Origin: Brevibacillus fulvus
GTDB taxonomy: Bacteria; Bacillota; Bacilli; Brevibacillales; Brevibacillaceae
Assembly (NCBI RefSeq): GCF_016908525.1
Contig: NZ_JAFBEB010000004.1
Span: 1-64,000, forward strand
DNA length: 64,000 nucleotides
Direction: 5' to 3'
Below the pieces are notes generated by a model. The model was given only the letters and a program-made list of their open reading frames with translations. It was not told the origin of the DNA and did no database searches. Both the position numbers and the translations under genes were made by a program. The stretch's first letter is position 1; each line of letters opens with the position of its first letter. Positions 35,829 to 46,913 of the stretch are shown here, piece after piece.

Positions 35829-37124
35829 CTAGCGCCGATCCCTGACTTCAAAAATGGCAAACTTGAGATAGTGACCTTCATCTGCTCCGCTTATCTCAGG
35901 ATGGTCTTTTCCTGCCCCTCTCCATTCAATCAAACGGATAATTTTTTTTGCATCAAATGCCGCTTCCTGGATAGTTTGTAAAAAAAGTTCCGGCGAAACA
36001 TGATAGGAACACGACGCCGTAACCAGATAGCCGCCTTGCCGAACCAGCTTCAGACCGTGCAAATTGATGTCCTTGTAGCCGCGAATCGCTCCACGGACGG
36101 CAGCACGCGACTTGGCGAAGGCCGGCGGATCGAGGATGACCACATCCCAGGATCGGCCAAGCTCCACGCTTTCCCGCAAGTAATCAAACGCGTTGGCCAC
36201 GACAAAGTCCACGCGATGCAAAAAACCGTTCAAGGTGATGTTTCGCTTCGCCGTCTCGATCGCATGTTCGGAAATATCCAGAGCGGTGACTTTCTTGGCC
36301 CCGTGCTTGCAAGCGTTCATCGTGAACGAACCGGTATGGGTGAAGCATTCCAGCACTTCGGCGCCATCCCAGAACGGATTTTTTACCACTTTCCCCCGTT
36401 TGTCCACCGGCATTGGCTGACGCTTGCCGTCGTTCTCCACTTCCTGCAAGGAAATTCCATGCTTTTCCCCCCAGCCGGTCATCAACGGGGCGATCGCCGC
36501 GCGGTTTTCCCGTTGATCGTAGAAAAAGCCGGTTTTTTGTCCCTCGACGATATCGACGATATATTTCAAACCGTTTTCTTCAATCGTCACCTCTTGCGGA
36601 CATTGTCCATACAACACTTCTTTGCCCTGCTCCAGACCTTCCAGTTCCCGTACCGGAACGTCGTTGCGCAAATAAATCCCCGCCGGCTGGAAAACGTCAA
36701 TCAGCGCTTGTTTGATTTGCTCCCGCCGCACATCCATGCCGAGCGATAAGATTTGCGCCACCAAAATGTCGTTATACCGATCGACGATCAGCCCCGGCAA
36801 AAAATCGGCCTCGCCATAGACAACCCGGCAAGCATTCGGGTTGGACACAAAACGGGTGCGAAACCCGAACGCTTCTCTGACCCGTTTGGTAAAAAACTGT
36901 TGGTCGATTTCTTCCTTTTGATCATAACTCAAAATCCGCACAATGATTTGCGAGGCGGGATTTATATAACCTTTGGCCAAAAAATGCCCCTGATGGTTGA
37001 CAATATCAACAATCTCCCCAGGTTGATATTCCCCTTGAATTTCCTGCACTTCCGATTGAAACACCCACGGATGCCCGGCTTCCAGCCGTTTTTTCCGACT
37101 TTTGTTTAACAGCACTTTTGCCAT
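35829..37124 (-). CDS. Class I SAM-dependent 23S rRNA methyltransferase (RlmI-like)
   Basis: A 431-residue protein with an N-terminal PUA domain (about 1-75, VLLNKSRKKRLEAGHPWVF), an EEHEE-type middle domain, and a Rossmann methyltransferase domain with motif I LECFTHTGSFTMNA, LDISEHAIETAK and the VVILDPPAFAKS catalytic motif; the CSYHVSPE motif carries the conserved Cys region. This is the RlmI/YwbD-type rRNA (cytosine-C5)-methyltransferase family. A segment of about 35 residues (GEKHGISLQEVENDGKRQPM then PVDKRGKVVKNPF) sits between QRENRAAIAPL and motif I and is longer than in E. coli RlmI. The target base is inferred from the family only. Confidence 0.88.
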   Translation of the reverse strand: MAKVLLNKSRKKRLEAGHPWVFQSEVQEIQGEYQPGEIVDIVNHQGHFLAKGYINPASQIIVRILSYDQKEEIDQQFFTKRVREAFGFRTRFVSNPNACRVVYGEADFLPGLIVDRYNDILVAQILSLGMDVRREQIKQALIDVFQPAGIYLRNDVPVRELEGLEQGKEVLYGQCPQEVTIEENGLKYIVDIVEGQKTGFFYDQRENRAAIAPLMTGWGEKHGISLQEVENDGKRQPMPVDKRGKVVKNPFWDGAEVLECFTHTGSFTMNACKHGAKKVTALDISEHAIETAKRNITLNGFLHRVDFVVANAFDYLRESVELGRSWDVVILDPPAFAKSRAAVRGAIRGYKDINLHGLKLVRQGGYLVTASCSYHVSPELFLQTIQEAAFDAKKIIRLIEWRGAGKDHPEISGADEGHYLKFAIFEVRDRR

Positions 37125-37243
37125 TGAATCTTTCGCTCCTTGTCATGCTTGTCTCTGTTTACGCATAGCGTTAGTAATAAGTAATCAGGACAGGCTGGCT
37201 CCTTCGTTGGCCGCGATTTCCTGTACTGATAAGGAGGATACCC

Positions 37244-38191
37244 GTGCAGCTCACTCTCAATATTCTCGTTCCGCTCATACTCGGATTAGGCTTTTTTTTG
37301 CTCGGTATGTACGCGATGCGGATCGGCTTTTATCATTTGGCGGGAAAAAAAATGGAACAGTGGCTTTATCGCTTTACCCGGACGCCGATCCACAGTTTTT
37401 TGACCGGCTTGATCACCACCGTCGTTTTGCAAAGCTCCGGGGCAGTCACCGTCTTGACGATCGGATTGACCCAGGCAGGTTTGATCAGCTTTACCCAAAC
37501 CGTCGGGATTATACTTGGGACAAATCTCGGTACAACGGCAACCACCGAATTGATTGCGCTTCGTCTGGAAACGATTGCCGTACCGCTGTTCCTGATCGGC
37601 GTCGCCCTCTGGCTGCAATCTCGTCCCCTTTTGCGCTATACCGGGCTTGTCCTTGCCGGCTTTGGCCTCATTTTTATCGGTATCGACACAATGAAAGCAA
37701 TGGCGAAGCCGCTTGAACAGTCTGAAACTTTTCGCACGCTCTTTCTGGAAAGCAGCCACTCCGTCTTGATCGGGTTGGTGACAGGGACGTTGTTTACCGC
37801 GCTGATCCACAGTGGATCGGCAACTACGGCGATCACCATGAGCTTGATCGCCCATGGGCTGCTGTCAATGGAAACGGCGCTGGCGATTATTCTCGGAGCG
37901 AACATTGGCACCTGCTTTACCGCACTGATCGCCTGTATTGGCACCAATGCCGCCTCCCGGCAAGTAGCCTGGTGCCATACGCTGTTTAACGTAGCAGGAG
38001 CCTTGTTGTTTTTACCTTTCTTATCTAGTCTTGCCCAAATCAGCGCAATTTTTGCGAGCGATCCGGCAATTCAGATCGCCCATTCGCAAACCATTTTCAA
38101 CCTGATTTGTTCGCTGGCCGCCTTGCCATTCGCCAAAGCCATCGCCCGCTTCATTCGTTGGCTTGTGCCTGACGATCATTTGTCCAAGTGA
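37244..38191 (+). CDS. Na/Pi cotransporter family protein (YqeW type)
   Basis: A 315-residue PF02690-type membrane protein with two inverted repeats, each carrying the family's QSSGA-like core: LQSSGAVTVLTIGLTQAG (about 65-82) and ALIHSGSATTAITMSLIAHG (about 185-204). About eight hydrophobic segments are visible. The start is GTG at 37244 behind AAGGAGG. B. subtilis YqeW, of similar size, lies in the same mtaB-rpsU neighbourhood. Substrate (phosphate or another anion with Na+) is inferred from the family. Confidence 0.9.
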   Translation: MQLTLNILVPLILGLGFFLLGMYAMRIGFYHLAGKKMEQWLYRFTRTPIHSFLTGLITTVVLQSSGAVTVLTIGLTQAGLISFTQTVGIILGTNLGTTATTELIALRLETIAVPLFLIGVALWLQSRPLLRYTGLVLAGFGLIFIGIDTMKAMAKPLEQSETFRTLFLESSHSVLIGLVTGTLFTALIHSGSATTAITMSLIAHGLLSMETALAIILGANIGTCFTALIACIGTNAASRQVAWCHTLFNVAGALLFLPFLSSLAQISAIFASDPAIQIAHSQTIFNLICSLAALPFAKAIARFIRWLVPDDHLSK

Positions 38192-38201
38192 TCAGCACGG
38201 A

Positions 38202-38870
38202 TCAGAGCCAAAAGGCGAGCGGAATCAAATAGAGCGAGGTGCAAATTGCGGAAATGATCATGGCCACGCTGGCGGCGGCCGCCTGGATCGGCGAACTTCG
38301 CTGCAGACTAGCCGTTCCGATGGCATGGGCAGCGGTTCCCACCGCAACGCCTATGGCCCAATCATCGGTGATACCCAACCTCTTTAACAGCGGGCCAGCG
38401 ATCAAGCTGCCGATCATCCCGGTCAGAGCGGTCAACACGGCTGCCAATGCGGAGATTCCCCCAACCAGTTTGGTCAATTCCAGAGAAATTGGTGTAGTCA
38501 CCGATTTGCTTAACAGACTTCGGACAAGCGAGTCATCGACATTCGCCAAGGTCAAGACCAACCAAGCCGAAAGCGGCGACAGCGCGCATCCGACTGCGAT
38601 TCCCAGCAATGCTCCCCGCCAGTATCGGATGAAGGCTTTCGCCTGTTTGGCCAACGGCACAGCAAGCGCCACCGTTGCCGGTCCCAGCCAAACAGCGATC
38701 CAATCCCCGCCTCGTTGATATGCCTGCCAATCCCCGCTGATCAACCACCAGACCGGTCCAACCAGGAAGACGGTGCCAACAAGTGGCGATAACCAGCTGA
38801 TCCGCTTCCGCAGCGCCATAACTGCCAAATAGCCCGCAACCGTAACGAAAAAGGCAGCCGCTTCAAGCAT
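38202..38870 (-). CDS. lrgB: LrgB family membrane protein
   Basis: A 222-residue polytopic protein of the LrgB/CidB family with the conserved SVTTPISLELTKLVGG and GVAVGTAAHAIGTA segments. LrgAB proteins act as holin/antiholin-like modulators of autolysis and have been linked to pyruvate or glycolate uptake. Its start overlaps lrgA by 8 bases, so the pair is translationally coupled. It converges with the Na/Pi cotransporter gene with no obvious terminator. Confidence 0.93.
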   Translation of the reverse strand: MLEAAAFFVTVAGYLAVMALRKRISWLSPLVGTVFLVGPVWWLISGDWQAYQRGGDWIAVWLGPATVALAVPLAKQAKAFIRYWRGALLGIAVGCALSPLSAWLVLTLANVDDSLVRSLLSKSVTTPISLELTKLVGGISALAAVLTALTGMIGSLIAGPLLKRLGITDDWAIGVAVGTAAHAIGTASLQRSSPIQAAAASVAMIISAICTSLYLIPLAFWL

Positions 38871-39258
38871 GCAGCGCTCCCCTTTCCTGCTCTCCCCGCT
38901 GCTGGTCCCGCCGGATTTTTTGCGCGTACTTTTGCATAATGGCGCCGCTTGCCCACATGACCAACGGCGGACCCATCAGCATCGCTGAGAGCAAAACAAT
39001 CGGATGGGCGGCGAAAACATCGGCATACCGGGCCGCACCGACGATGATGGGTACGAAAAACAGCAGCATATGTTTGAGAAAAAAGGAACTGGCCTGCTCA
39101 ACCCACTCCAACTTGATCCAGCCAAACAGCAATCCTGTTGCCAGCAGCAACATACCGAGCAAATTGCCCGGTAAAGGCAGCGACAAGCCTTTCTGCAACA
39201 ACATGCCCAACGCGTAAAACGCAAGTAACAGCAAACTCCCGCGTATCCATCCGCCCAT
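38863..39258 (-). CDS. lrgA: CidA/LrgA family holin-like protein
   Basis: A 131-residue membrane protein with four hydrophobic helices and the family's LPLPGNLLGMLLL (about 34-46) and FFVPIIVGAARY (about 72-83) motifs. The ATG at 39258 follows GAAAGGAAGG; the longer open frame upstream runs through a terminator and is not coding. It partners lrgB. No lytS/lytR two-component genes are adjacent. Confidence 0.92.
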   Translation of the reverse strand: MGGWIRGSLLLLAFYALGMLLQKGLSLPLPGNLLGMLLLATGLLFGWIKLEWVEQASSFFLKHMLLFFVPIIVGAARYADVFAAHPIVLLSAMLMGPPLVMWASGAIMQKYAQKIRRDQQRGEQERGALHA

Positions 39259-39335
39259 GCAAATCACGCCTTCCTTTCGTTCTCCTGTTATGTATGAAGC
39301 AATCAGACCGTTGATGCCCCTTGCCATAATCATTG

Positions 39336-39366
39336 AAACGAAAAGCTCGACCCTATAGGTCGAGCT
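39336..39366 (-). terminator. Intrinsic terminator after deoC
   Basis: AGCTCGACC / GGTCGAGCT (39344-39366), perfect 9-bp stem with a 5-base loop, followed by TTTTCGTTTC on the minus strand, 46 bases beyond the deoC stop. Confidence 0.8.
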
Positions 39367-39412
39367 GCTGTTCGTCGATGTTGCCTGCAAAAATTGCCGG
39401 AAAGTTATCGCT

Positions 39413-40078
39413 TTAGTACCCGCTGCCGGAAGCCGACTGCCCGGAAACGATGGCAATGCCCGCGCTCGCGCCGATGCGGGTTGCTCCAGCCTCGACCATT
39501 GCCAAAGCGGCCTCCCGGTTCCGCACTCCCCCGGACGCTTTCACGCCGATCGTGGGACCAACGGTTTTGCGCATGAGCGCGATATCTTCCACTGTCGCTC
39601 CTCCTGGTCCGAACCCCGTGGATGTTTTCACGAAATGCGCGCCTGCTTTTACGGAAAGCTGGCAAGCCAGCACTTTTTCCTCGTCAGTCAGCAGTCCGGT
39701 TTCCAAAATAACCTTGACCAGTCTGCCATCTGCAGCGGCAACAACCGCGGCGATGTCTTGCTCCACGACGTCCCGTTCACCCGATTTCAACGCGCCCACA
39801 TTAAGCACCATATCAATTTCATCCGCTCCATTGGCGATAGCATCGCGGGTTTCCGCCGCTTTGGCCGCAGTGGTGGTTGCTCCCAGCGGAAAGCCGATCA
39901 CTGTGCACACTTTTACTTGACTGTCAGCAAGCAATTGCGCACAAAGCTTCACCCATGCCGGATTGACGCAGACAGACGCAAACTGATATTCCTTTGCCTC
40001 TTTGCACAACTGTTCAATCATGGCCTTGGTTGCTTCCGGTTTTAATAATGTATGATCGATATATTTGTTTAAGTCCAC
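39413..40078 (-). CDS. deoC: Deoxyribose-phosphate aldolase
   Basis: A 221-residue class I aldolase cleaving 2-deoxyribose 5-phosphate to glyceraldehyde 3-phosphate and acetaldehyde. It shows [10 protein letters not shown] at the start, [10 protein letters not shown] (about 148) and the Schiff-base Lys motif [16 protein letters not shown] (about 176), plus [15 protein letters not shown]. The start is GTG at 40078 behind GAGGTG, 3 bases after the nudix gene, so it is the last gene of the dnaJ-to-deoC run and is followed by a terminator. It supports nucleoside salvage, as does cdd. Confidence 0.96.
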   Translation of the reverse strand: MDLNKYIDHTLLKPEATKAMIEQLCKEAKEYQFASVCVNPAWVKLCAQLLADSQVKVCTVIGFPLGATTTAAKAAETRDAIANGADEIDMVLNVGALKSGERDVVEQDIAAVVAAADGRLVKVILETGLLTDEEKVLACQLSVKAGAHFVKTSTGFGPGGATVEDIALMRKTVGPTIGVKASGGVRNREAALAMVEAGATRIGASAGIAIVSGQSASGSGY

Positions 40079-40081
40079 TCG

Positions 40082-40513
40082 TTACACCTCGATTTGAAAG
40101 TGGGATAGCGCTTTGCGAAGCACGCTGTCATTGTTGCGGTACCCTTTCTCCTGCTGGAGTTTCCAGGCGACTGCCGGCTCAACCCATTGCACGCCGTTTA
40201 TCTCTTCGACCTGCACCGTCACTTCAGACGTGTAAGCTTCCATCAAATAAAAATGCACATCTTTGTCTACAATCTCACCGGTTACTGGATGATGATACTG
40301 ATAATGGGTCGTTTCCAGTTGATCGACCAGCTTGCTGCGAATGCCCGTTTCCTCCAAGACCTCGCGAATCGCCGTTTCCTCAATGGTTTCGCCGATTTCC
40401 TGTTTTCCTTTCGGCAACGTCATTTTCCCGTAACGATCCTCGATCAGCAAAAAAAGCAGCCGATCTTCCTCCGTGACACGATAGACGACTCCCCCGGCCG
40501 AAATCTCTGTCAT
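40082..40513 (-). CDS. NUDIX hydrolase
   Basis: A 143-residue hydrolase with a complete Nudix box, GKQEIGETIEETAIREVLEE then TGI (about 36-58), matching G-x5-E-x7-R-E-U-x-E-E-x-G-U. It resembles Ap4A/mutT-type small Nudix enzymes with HYQYHHPVTGE in the second half; substrate unknown. The start at 40513 overlaps the mtaB stop by 4 bases (ATGA), implying coupling. Confidence 0.92.
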   Translation of the reverse strand: MTEISAGGVVYRVTEEDRLLFLLIEDRYGKMTLPKGKQEIGETIEETAIREVLEETGIRSKLVDQLETTHYQYHHPVTGEIVDKDVHFYLMEAYTSEVTVQVEEINGVQWVEPAVAWKLQQEKGYRNNDSVLRKALSHFQIEV

Positions 40514-41868
40514 ATCGCTTTTTCCTTTACCACGGGAACGGTGATGTTGTCCAGCACACGAACGAACGTACCCTGACAATATTCGGAGCCGGCCTGATCA
40601 ATCCGAACTTTGCACAGTTTGCCGATCATCTCTTCATTGCCCGGGAAAACGACGTTCAGGTAATTGTCCGAGTAACCCATCAGCAGTCCGCTGTTCGGTG
40701 CATCCTTATACGGTCTTTCCGGAATGACTTCCAGCACATCGCCCACATATTGTTTGGCGTAGTCGAGCGTCAACTGTTCGTTCAATTCCAGCAACTTGCT
40801 TACCCGCTCATGTTTGATCTCTTCGGGGATCTGATCCTCCATCCGCGCCGCTGGCGTACCTGTGCGCATCGAATAAGGGAACACATGCAGTTCAGCGAAG
40901 CCGATCTTTTGAATGAAGTTATACGTGTTCATAAACTGCTCATCGGTCTCGCCCGGGAAGCCGACAATTACATCGGTCGTAATGGCCACGCCCGGCAATG
41001 CCTGACGAACTTTCACCATTTTTTCGTAAAACTCGGCGGTTGTATATTTGCGGCGCATCCGTTTCAGCACAGCATCGTCGCCAGCCTGCAGCGGCACATG
41101 CAAATGCCGGCAAACTTTATCAGAATGGTTGATTACTTCAATCACTTCATCGGTAATTTGACTTGCTTCAATCGAACTGATTCGAATCCGTTTCAAGCCT
41201 TCCACCTGATGCAGGTCAACGAGCAATTTGGCCAAGTTGTAATCTTCCAGATCTTCTCCGTAGCCGCCTGTATGGATACCGGTCAAGACAATCTCCAAAT
41301 AACCGGCCTCGACGAGTTTTTTCGCTTGTTCGATCACGCTCTCCGGTTGGCGTGAACGCATCAAACCGCGCGCCCAGGGAATAATGCAAAACGTGCAGAA
41401 ATTGTTGCAGCCCTCTTGGATTTTCAAGGAAGCTCGCGTCCGGTCGCTAAACGAAGGAACGTCCAGATCTTCAAATTCGCGCGCTTTCATGATGTTGCCG
41501 ACTGCATTGATCGGCGTGCGCTCCTGACGGATTTGCTCCACATATTCGACCAATTTTTCCCGGCCTTGCGTTCCGACAATAATATCCACCCCGGGGATCT
41601 CCGCGATCTCATTCGGGGACGTTTGGGCATAACAGCCGGTAACCGCGATAATCGCATCAGGATTATGGCGGATCGCTCGTCTGATCACCTGCCGGCTTTT
41701 TTTATCACCTGTATTTGTAACCGTACATGTATTGATCACATATACGTCCGCTGAATCCGATTCGAAGTCAACTCGTTGGTACCCGTTATTTTTAAACAGC
41801 TGCCAGATCGCTTCCGTCTCATAACTGTTAACTTTGCAACCTAGCGTATGGAAAGCAACTGTAGACAT
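40510..41868 (-). CDS. mtaB: tRNA t6A37 methylthiotransferase MtaB
   Basis: A 452-residue radical-SAM methylthiotransferase converting t6A to ms2t6A at position 37 of tRNAs reading ANN codons. The three N-terminal cluster Cys lie in LGCKVNSYE, INTCTVT and VTGCYAQ; the radical-SAM C-x3-C-x2-C is in CNNFCTFCIIPWARG; a C-terminal TRAM domain ends the protein (about 375-440). ATG at 41868 follows AAAGGAGG. It corresponds to B. subtilis YqeV and lies in the same place downstream of rsmE. Confidence 0.96.
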   Translation of the reverse strand: MSTVAFHTLGCKVNSYETEAIWQLFKNNGYQRVDFESDSADVYVINTCTVTNTGDKKSRQVIRRAIRHNPDAIIAVTGCYAQTSPNEIAEIPGVDIIVGTQGREKLVEYVEQIRQERTPINAVGNIMKAREFEDLDVPSFSDRTRASLKIQEGCNNFCTFCIIPWARGLMRSRQPESVIEQAKKLVEAGYLEIVLTGIHTGGYGEDLEDYNLAKLLVDLHQVEGLKRIRISSIEASQITDEVIEVINHSDKVCRHLHVPLQAGDDAVLKRMRRKYTTAEFYEKMVKVRQALPGVAITTDVIVGFPGETDEQFMNTYNFIQKIGFAELHVFPYSMRTGTPAARMEDQIPEEIKHERVSKLLELNEQLTLDYAKQYVGDVLEVIPERPYKDAPNSGLLMGYSDNYLNVVFPGNEEMIGKLCKVRIDQAGSEYCQGTFVRVLDNITVPVVKEKAI

Positions 41869-41897
41869 TGCTCTTCCTCCTTTCATGGCAAGATCAT

Positions 41898-42632
41898 TTA
41901 TCTTTCAAAATGGTAGGATGCGGCCGACAACAAATATTGGCTGGCTGTTTCCGTGCGCAAAATGCGCGGACCGAACGTAACGGCCTGGAACCCTTTGCTT
42001 TCCGCCCACTCGACTTCTTGTTCGGTAAACCCGCCTTCCGGGCCGATCAAGACAAGCAAGGAATCGCCGGGAACCAGCGTATCCAACACTTCGCGCAGTT
42101 TCGCCTGCTCTTCCTTTTCATAGGCGATCACACAGCGCGTATATTGTGCGCCCGTCTCCAGCGCCTGCTTGAACGAAAGCTGCCCGCGTATTTGCGGCAA
42201 AACGCTGCGATGCGATTGTTCTGCCGCTTCCTTGACAATTTTCGTCCAGCGCTCCAGCTTTTTCGCTTCTTTCTTCGGTTCGAGCTTGACAATCGTACGC
42301 TCGGATGAAAACGGAAAAAAAGCGAACGCGCCCAATTCCGTCCCCTTTTGCAAAATCCATTCCATTTTATCGCCTTTTGGCAAGCCTTGCCCGATCGTAA
42401 TCTGGACAGGAAGCTCTTTTTGCTCATCCAACCAAGTTTCAATCTGTGCCTGCACGGCGTTCGCCGAGCTTTGGCGCAGTCTGGCCAAGCAAGAGCGCCC
42501 CCGACCATCGCAGACGATGATTTGCTCTCCTGGTTTGAGGCGCATCACGTTTACGATATGGTGAACATCATCACCGGTGATCGTCACTTCCCGGTCGGAA
42601 ATTTGGTGCGGCTCGACAAAGTACCTTTGCAT
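41898..42632 (-). CDS. rsmE: 16S rRNA (uracil1498-N3)-methyltransferase
   Basis: A 244-residue SPOUT-family methyltransferase with an N-terminal PUA-like domain (MQRYFVEPHQISDREVTITG) and the C-terminal trefoil knot carrying LVLIGPEGGFTEQEVEWA and FGPRILRTETA, which bind SAM. Corresponds to B. subtilis YqeU. It follows prmA by 18 bases and precedes mtaB by 29. Confidence 0.96.
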   Translation of the reverse strand: MQRYFVEPHQISDREVTITGDDVHHIVNVMRLKPGEQIIVCDGRGRSCLARLRQSSANAVQAQIETWLDEQKELPVQITIGQGLPKGDKMEWILQKGTELGAFAFFPFSSERTIVKLEPKKEAKKLERWTKIVKEAAEQSHRSVLPQIRGQLSFKQALETGAQYTRCVIAYEKEEQAKLREVLDTLVPGDSLLVLIGPEGGFTEQEVEWAESKGFQAVTFGPRILRTETASQYLLSAASYHFER

Positions 42633-42650
42633 CTATCTAACCCCACTATT

Positions 42651-43589
42651 CTACCTTTTTTTTGCGATGATTGCCACCCAATCCTCAATGTAAACTGTTT
42701 CTATCACTTCCAAGTTTGCTTGCTGCAACGCGCGTTTTACGTCATCTTCGCGTGCGCTGATAATACCGGAAGCGATAAATGTGCCATTGGGCTTCAGTAC
42801 GCGAGCCACATCATCCGTAAAACGCACAATCACTTCTGCCAAAATATTGGCGACAACCAGTTCCACCGGTTCCTCGATGCCATCGAGCAGATTGTTCTGT
42901 CGCACGGTGATGTGTTCATCAACATGGTTGATCTCCGTATTGGTCTGCGCCGAACGAACGGCAACCTCGTCCAAATCCAGAGCCAGCACATGGGCTGCGC
43001 CCAGCTTTACGGCCGCGATGCTTAAAATCGCTGTTCCTGTGCCCACATCGTAAACGCGATCGCCGGGTTTTAAATACTTCTCCAAAGCCCGCAAACAAAG
43101 CACGGTTGTCGGGTGTGTTCCCGTTCCAAACGCCATGCCCGGGTCCATCTCGATCACGAGTTCATCTTCGCGCGGTGTATATTCTTCCCAGATCGGCTTG
43201 ATCGTAATATGTTCGGAAACCGAAACCGGCTTATAATACTTTTTCCAAGCATGCGCCCACTCGTCCTCATGGACATCGGTCACCACGATTGCCGCTTTGC
43301 CCACATCCAGATCGTACGTGTGCAATTGATGCAACTGATTGCGGATAAAGTCGACCGTTTCCGTAATATTGACACTTTCGACCGGAAAGTACGCTTTCAC
43401 AAAGACGCCTTCCGTGGGAAAATCGTCAGGGGAGAGCTGGTAGATCTCACCAAACGGCGTATCCCAATCCCGATACAGAACTTCCGGGTCCTCGATAACC
43501 ACCCCGTTTGCTCCTGCCTCGTGCAGAATATTGGAAACCGCTTCGACCGCTTCTGCCGTTGTATGTATGCTGATTTCCGTCCAATTCAT
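42651..43589 (-). CDS. prmA: Ribosomal protein L11 methyltransferase
   Basis: A 312-residue PrmA with an N-terminal substrate-recognition domain and a methyltransferase domain carrying MAFGTGTHPTTVLCL (about 171-185), VYDVGTGTAILSIAA (about 199) and VVANILAEVIV. It methylates L11 on lysines and the N-terminus. The ATG at 43589 is preceded by GGGAGT; the upstream TTG is not needed. Standard position between dnaJ and rsmE. Confidence 0.96.
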   Translation of the reverse strand: MNWTEISIHTTAEAVEAVSNILHEAGANGVVIEDPEVLYRDWDTPFGEIYQLSPDDFPTEGVFVKAYFPVESVNITETVDFIRNQLHQLHTYDLDVGKAAIVVTDVHEDEWAHAWKKYYKPVSVSEHITIKPIWEEYTPREDELVIEMDPGMAFGTGTHPTTVLCLRALEKYLKPGDRVYDVGTGTAILSIAAVKLGAAHVLALDLDEVAVRSAQTNTEINHVDEHITVRQNNLLDGIEEPVELVVANILAEVIVRFTDDVARVLKPNGTFIASGIISAREDDVKRALQQANLEVIETVYIEDWVAIIAKKR

Positions 43590-43672
43590 TACTCCCAACT
43601 CCCCAATGGAATATAGCAGGAAGCCGGCCTGTACCCGCTTTGGTCCCAGCCGGTTCCCACAGTCAATGATTA

Positions 43673-44800
43673 TTACTCGCCACGAAACGCCCGTTTCATT
43701 TTTTCAAAGAAGCCTTCTTCGTCATTTTCATGCGGTGATCCGCCTGCCAAAGAAGCAAACTCCCGAAGAAGCTCTCTTTGCCGATCGGTCAGTTTGGTTG
43801 GCGTTACAATCCGCACTTTCACATGTTGATCGCCCCGCCCGTTGCCGCGCAAATAGGGAACTCCTTTTCCGCGCAACCGGAAGAACGTTCCTGTTTGCGT
43901 ACCGGCGGGTATTTTTAGTTTTACCCGTTCTTCCACGGTTGGTATTTCAATTTCGTCGCCAAGCGCTGCCTGGGCAAAGTTGATCGGCACTTCACAATAA
44001 AGATCGTTGCCTTCGCGTTCAAAGAACTCGTCCGGTTTCACTCGCAACACAACATACAAATCCCCGGCCGGACCGCCGTTTACCCCTGGTTCTCCTTCAC
44101 CGGACACACGCAGCTGCGCACCGTCGTCCACCCCGGCCGGAATGTTCAAATGGATCTTCCGGCGAATCTTCATCCGGCCGGTTCCACGACATTTGCTGCA
44201 TTTCTCTCGAACCACTTTCCCTTTGCCTTCACACGTCTGACAGACTCGGCGGTTAACAATCCGCCCAAACGGCGTATTGGCCACCACTTCCTGCTGGCCG
44301 GTTCCGTTACAGGTTTTGCATGTATCCACCGGCGTTCCAGGCTTCGCTCCCGAACCATTGCACGTGTCGCAAGTCGCTTCGCGGGGAATTTCCACATCGG
44401 TTTCCTTGCCAAAGATCGCCTCTTTAAACTCAATCTGCATGCTGTATTGCAAATCGGAGCCTTTGCGCGGCGCATTCGGATTGGCTCGGCGTCCGCCGCC
44501 GAAAAACATGTCAAAAATGTCGCCGAACCCGCCCATGTTGCTTGTATCAAAACCGCCAAAGCCACCGCCGCCGAAGCCCTGATTCGGATCCTGGTGGCCG
44601 AAACGGTCGTATTGGGCTCTGCGTTGAGAATCGGACAACACATCGTACGCTTCTTTCACTTCCTTGAACTTCTCTTCCGCGTCTGGCGCCTTGTTTACGT
44701 CAGGGTGGTACTGGCGAGCTAATTTGCGGTACGCCTTCTTGATCTCGTCCGCACCGGCGTCCTTGCTGACCCCCAGAACCTCATAATAATCCCGTTTCAT
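43673..44800 (-). CDS. dnaJ: Molecular chaperone DnaJ
   Basis: A 375-residue type I Hsp40: J domain with YHPDVNKAP (HPD motif), Gly/Phe-rich linker ([16 protein letters not shown]), four CxxCxGxG zinc repeats ([39 protein letters not shown]) and C-terminal substrate-binding domains. It stimulates DnaK ATPase and delivers substrates. The ATG at 44800 follows GGGAGTGATC. It is separated from dnaK by a strong terminator-like hairpin and has a candidate promoter of its own. Confidence 0.97.
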   Translation of the reverse strand: MKRDYYEVLGVSKDAGADEIKKAYRKLARQYHPDVNKAPDAEEKFKEVKEAYDVLSDSQRRAQYDRFGHQDPNQGFGGGGFGGFDTSNMGGFGDIFDMFFGGGRRANPNAPRKGSDLQYSMQIEFKEAIFGKETDVEIPREATCDTCNGSGAKPGTPVDTCKTCNGTGQQEVVANTPFGRIVNRRVCQTCEGKGKVVREKCSKCRGTGRMKIRRKIHLNIPAGVDDGAQLRVSGEGEPGVNGGPAGDLYVVLRVKPDEFFEREGNDLYCEVPINFAQAALGDEIEIPTVEERVKLKIPAGTQTGTFFRLRGKGVPYLRGNGRGDQHVKVRIVTPTKLTDRQRELLREFASLAGGSPHENDEEGFFEKMKRAFRGE

Positions 44801-44838
44801 TGCATTGATCACTCCCGTTTCCAAGCCAGTCAAATGTT

Positions 44839-44867
44839 ATCATAGCATGTGCCAGTCAATGCATCAA
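44839..44867 (-). promoter_or_regulatory. Candidate sigma-A promoter of dnaJ-prmA-rsmE-mtaB
   Basis: TTGATG (44862-44867), 17 bases, TATGAT (44839-44844) on the minus strand, just after the dnaK terminator and about 40 bases before dnaJ. Confidence 0.55.
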
Positions 44868-44898
44868 TCAAGGTTGCCTGTTTTGTGGAGTTGACTTG

Positions 44899-44939
44899 AA
44901 AAAAAGTCAAAGCCAGCTTACCTTGACTTTGACTTTTTT
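44899..44939 (-). terminator. Intrinsic terminator or attenuator after dnaK
   Basis: The minus strand reads AAAAAGTCAAAGTCAAGG, a short loop, then CTTTGACTTTTTTT, forming a stem with a T-run. It stands between dnaK and dnaJ. Confidence 0.7.
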
Positions 44940-45013
44940 GATCGCACTGTTTAGTTCGCATCCTTGATTGGAATCGATCGGCAGCCCATCGTCAGGCTCA
45001 ATCTCATTCCTGC

Positions 45014-46870
<1,857 letters not shown>

Positions 46871-46913
46871 TCAATATCTCTCATTCATGAAACGGCCTCG
46901 ACACCAAAACAGG

